Both the position numbers and the translations under genes were made by a program. From Haloarcula halophila (GTDB taxonomy: Archaea > Halobacteriota > Halobacteria > Halobacteriales > Haloarculaceae): a DNA stretch of 64,000 nt. Where the stretch lies: NCBI RefSeq assembly GCF_029278565.1, contig NZ_CP119561.1:124001-188000 (forward strand). The letters run 5' to 3'. Under the pieces are notes generated by a model that saw only the letters and a list, made by a program, of their open reading frames with translations, did not search any database and was not told where the DNA came from. Shown piece after piece: positions 61,556 through 64,000 of this stretch (position 1 is the stretch's first letter; each line of letters starts with the position of its first letter).

Positions 61556-63574
61556 TCAGTAGTTACTTGACGTTTGCCCCGATTCGGCTTTCGCTTCCCG
61601 AGTACTCCGTGCCGCATACGTTGCGAGGCGGATCGCGTGAGACCAGCCAAGTGGCGTTGCGCTGTCTGGCTTACCAGAGTCAAAGAACTGTTCGGGCAGG
61701 TATCCAGAGCGGAGACAAAGCGACCCGGAGAGGTCGATCTCAGTGAACAGTCTATCTGACCATACTGTAGGGTCAAATCCGTGGTCCGATACTCCCAGTC
61801 GGATAGCCTTTTCAGCGGCATACGCGCCCCAACCAGTCGAGACGGTCCACACTTTCTCACTCGACTGGTCGCGTCGCCGCCACGTATCGTCTTCGAACCG
61901 CACTAACCCTTGGATGCTATCTGTCTCCGTCCAAAGACAGTCAAACGCTGTTTCGAGGTGAGTGCCGAGCCGACGGCGTCGCTCGTCACTGACATCACCT
62001 ACGTCTTCGTAGGCTAGATGTGCGTCGATCAACGAAAACGTGTTACTGTCGACTCGCACGTCCAGTTCGCCTTCATCCAGTCGAAGCACGTAGATGCCCC
62101 GGTCGGGACACCACATCGTCTTGAGGGCATTATAAATGTGTTCAGCCTGCGTTGTAGCGTGGTCTCGGACCGACGTATTTAGTGGTGTGGTCGCAATTGC
62201 GCTATAGGCATGCAGAAATTTCGCAGCTGTATGAGTAAACCGACCATTCATATTCTCCCAAGCGTTTTCGCATTCAGTCGGTAACCCATCTGCCTCCAGC
62301 GAGAGGTCCATCCCTTCTATCCCCAACTCCAAGGCCGTTTCGATATCTCGAATCGTGTCTTCAGGGAGTGATCCGTGGTGTGAAGAGAGGTAGTTCGCGA
62401 GGAAAATAAGGACACTCGCTGTCTGGTCAGCTTGATATTGCGTTTCAGATCCCTCGAGGTGGCCGTTTGCCCATCCAGGTGCCAGGCGGCCATTCATTGG
62501 CCACACACGATGGGGCCACCGCCCATCAGCCAGCTGCGTCCGGAGATACAACTGGGCGCTCTTCCGGTGTTGTTCCGCCACATCGAGGCCAAGTCTCTCG
62601 CCAGCCTCCAACAGGAACATCGAGATCTCTCCGTCGTCCCGAAACCATGTGTACCCGTACCCGCCGGAGTACTGGTAATGTGGATCGAAATCGGGACCTG
62701 CTATCCGAGCACCCGTCGGTGCCGAAAGGAGATCGAGGACAGTTAGATCCGTTTCGACAAGCCGGTTCGTATCATCGGTAAGCGGTTCTGGTCGTTGTTT
62801 GGCAGTAAACGAATTCGAGGAGCTATAATGCTGTATCTGGTTACCGACCTGTTCGAGGCCGGCCGACCGTGGTTGTTCTTCGATGTCCGACAGTGTCGTA
62901 ACGATGGTCGTCCGTCCATTTTTGAGTTCGGCACGGAAACTCACACCCCCTGTAAGACGGCTTCCCTCATAGCTCTCGGCAGCATCCTCTCGTGGGAACG
63001 ACTGTGGTTCGTCGGCCAGAATCTCGTCGAATGTCTCTAACACCTGTGGTGTAACTTCCAGTTCCGTCGACGCGCCGAGATAGTCGTGTTCTCTGTTATG
63101 ATACAGTTCCACAGTCTCGCCGTCGTGAATCAACTGTCCGATTCGCCCTTCCTGTCCCTCCGGGGTGAATTCGACGAATCCGACGATTTCGAGTCGGTCA
63201 GGGGCCTCACCTCGGAGTTCGAACACGGTTACGTGTGAGAGAGTATCGGTGAAATCGCGCTGTACAATATCGAACCGCTCGAAACTGTGGATCGTCTCGA
63301 CGAACGAAGCTCCTTCGGCTGTCTGTGTTGCTCCGTCGTTGGCATCAAACCATGTGACTCTCCCGTCGACCTGAACACCGAACCGGGATGCAGAGATTCC
63401 GTGGAGCCCGGAGAGTGGATACGAATAGTCTCGCAGTGACCCATCCGGACTAACGTGGACGAGTCGCCGTTCCGATCCAGTAAACTGTCCCAATTGCGTG
63501 CGCCGCTCACCAGGAAATCGGTCCTCTGTGTCTCTGTTTTGCTTGTAGTCATCAAGTGACCGTCGGAGTCCCAT
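61556..63574 (-). CDS. GH15 glucoamylase-like glycoside hydrolase
   Basis: 672 residues. An N-terminal beta domain (about 1-280) and a C-terminal (alpha/alpha)6 barrel: YGYTWFRDDGEISMFLLEAG, LADGRWPHRVWPMNGRLAPG, DGLPTECENAWENMNGRFTH, and a final GSLCLRSGYLPEQFF and TPLGWSHAIRLATYAA. These are features of archaeal GH15 glucoamylase/glucodextranase-like enzymes that release glucose from alpha-glucans. No signal peptide, so cytoplasmic and fed by the adjacent ABC importer. A TTTATC box near 63600 precedes the ATG. Confidence 0.92.
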   Translation of the reverse strand: MGLRRSLDDYKQNRDTEDRFPGERRTQLGQFTGSERRLVHVSPDGSLRDYSYPLSGLHGISASRFGVQVDGRVTWFDANDGATQTAEGASFVETIHSFERFDIVQRDFTDTLSHVTVFELRGEAPDRLEIVGFVEFTPEGQEGRIGQLIHDGETVELYHNREHDYLGASTELEVTPQVLETFDEILADEPQSFPREDAAESYEGSRLTGGVSFRAELKNGRTTIVTTLSDIEEQPRSAGLEQVGNQIQHYSSSNSFTAKQRPEPLTDDTNRLVETDLTVLDLLSAPTGARIAGPDFDPHYQYSGGYGYTWFRDDGEISMFLLEAGERLGLDVAEQHRKSAQLYLRTQLADGRWPHRVWPMNGRLAPGWANGHLEGSETQYQADQTASVLIFLANYLSSHHGSLPEDTIRDIETALELGIEGMDLSLEADGLPTECENAWENMNGRFTHTAAKFLHAYSAIATTPLNTSVRDHATTQAEHIYNALKTMWCPDRGIYVLRLDEGELDVRVDSNTFSLIDAHLAYEDVGDVSDERRRRLGTHLETAFDCLWTETDSIQGLVRFEDDTWRRRDQSSEKVWTVSTGWGAYAAEKAIRLGVSDHGFDPTVWSDRLFTEIDLSGSLCLRSGYLPEQFFDSGKPDSATPLGWSHAIRLATYAARSTREAKAESGQTSSNY

Positions 63575-63670
63575 ACCAGAGGTGGGGCGAACTGCAGATA
63601 AAGTTCTTGTGATATCTCAATTTAAATCCCTAAAGTATAAGTGTGCGTATTTTGATTGACAAAGCGGACA

Positions 63671-64000
63671 ATGTCAGAATACTCGAAAACGGATGGAAAG
63701 CGAAGCAGCATCTCGCGGCGACGGTTCGTCACGGGAGTTGGCGTCTCGGGGATTGCTGGTCTCGCAGGCTGTGCGAGTTCCTCGAACGATGGTGATGGCA
63801 ACGCGAACGATAACGGAACACAGGCCGGTGATGCCGGGAACAGCGGATCAACGACCGTCTCGTGGGGTTTCGATGCGACGGTGGTCCAGGACCACGCTGA
63901 TCAGGTTCGTGACGCACTTCATGACGAGGGTGGGCTTTCAGACGATATCCAAATCGAGTTCGAACAGGGCCAACCCGATAGCGGCAAGCGACGGGCCAAC
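63671..64000 (+). CDS. ABC transporter substrate-binding lipoprotein, partial (cut by window end)
   Basis: About 110 residues are visible. The N-terminus has a Tat lipobox signal (SRRRFVTGVGVSGIAGLAGC) and an acidic Asn/Gly-rich linker, then STTVSWGFDATVVQDHADQV and IQIEFEQGQPDSGKR, the start of a solute-binding family 1 fold. Divergent from the GH15 gene across a 96-nt promoter region with TATA-like AGTATAAG at 63636. It probably starts a second sugar importer operon. The rest is beyond the window. Confidence 0.88.
   Translation, partial: MSEYSKTDGKRSSISRRRFVTGVGVSGIAGLAGCASSSNDGDGNANDNGTQAGDAGNSGSTTVSWGFDATVVQDHADQVRDALHDEGGLSDDIQIEFEQGQPDSGKRRAN

Overview
The window reads as a haloarchaeal (class Halobacteria) chromosome or megaplasmid segment. 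Proteins are acidic. Many start at leaderless or GTG starts behind TTTAWA-like boxes. The regulators are HTH_10 (Bat-type) and TrmB proteins, and secreted proteins carry twin-arginine lipobox signals. No rRNA, tRNA, CRISPR array or replication initiator was seen.

Region 1 (1-13.2 kb) is respiratory and metabolic: a ba3-type cytochrome oxidase operon (subunit I runs off the left edge), a Cu P-type ATPase/SafE-like operon that probably supplies its copper, a rhodanese, a 40-residue membrane peptide, an HTH_10 regulator, a ferritin-like protein, an IS6-family remnant, and an MFS transporter/HTH_10 pair next to a DmdA-like aminomethyltransferase. A palindrome TTGTC-N4-GACAA recurs about 37-41 nt upstream of several start codons here and looks like a shared operator.

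Region 2 (13.3-34.9 kb) is a mobile element. It opens with a broken tyrosine integrase. A tightly overlapping transfer operon follows (14.2-27.8 kb): small membrane protein, large exported glycoprotein-like protein, Tat lipoprotein, VirB6/TrbL-like protein, VirB4-like ATPase, two paralogous ribbon-helix-helix proteins, a very small HUH/MOB-type relaxase candidate, and a VirD4-like coupling ATPase. An AT-rich repeat and palindrome cluster just after it could be the transfer origin. The rest (28.2-34.9 kb) is gene-poor, GC-rich and full of hairpins and diverged repeats, with an OB-fold protein, KOW-like and zinc-ribbon proteins and a TumE/TumA-type toxin-antitoxin pair.

Region 3 (35-51.8 kb) is a catabolic island for a sulfated glycan: three sulfatases with the C-x-P-[S/A]-R maturation motif, their formylglycine-generating enzyme, a GH42 beta-galactosidase, a five-bladed-propeller glycosidase, a GDE-type glucosidase, a complete sugar ABC importer and a TrmB regulator. 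Related repeat/hairpin segments lie at both ends of the island.

Region 4 (51.9-64 kb) has a VapBC-like pair, zinc-ribbon proteins, a secreted GH63-like glucosidase with a TrmB regulator, a type IV pilin, a PAS histidine kinase, gene fragments, and a second sugar module (TrmB, GH15 glucoamylase, start of another ABC substrate-binding protein).
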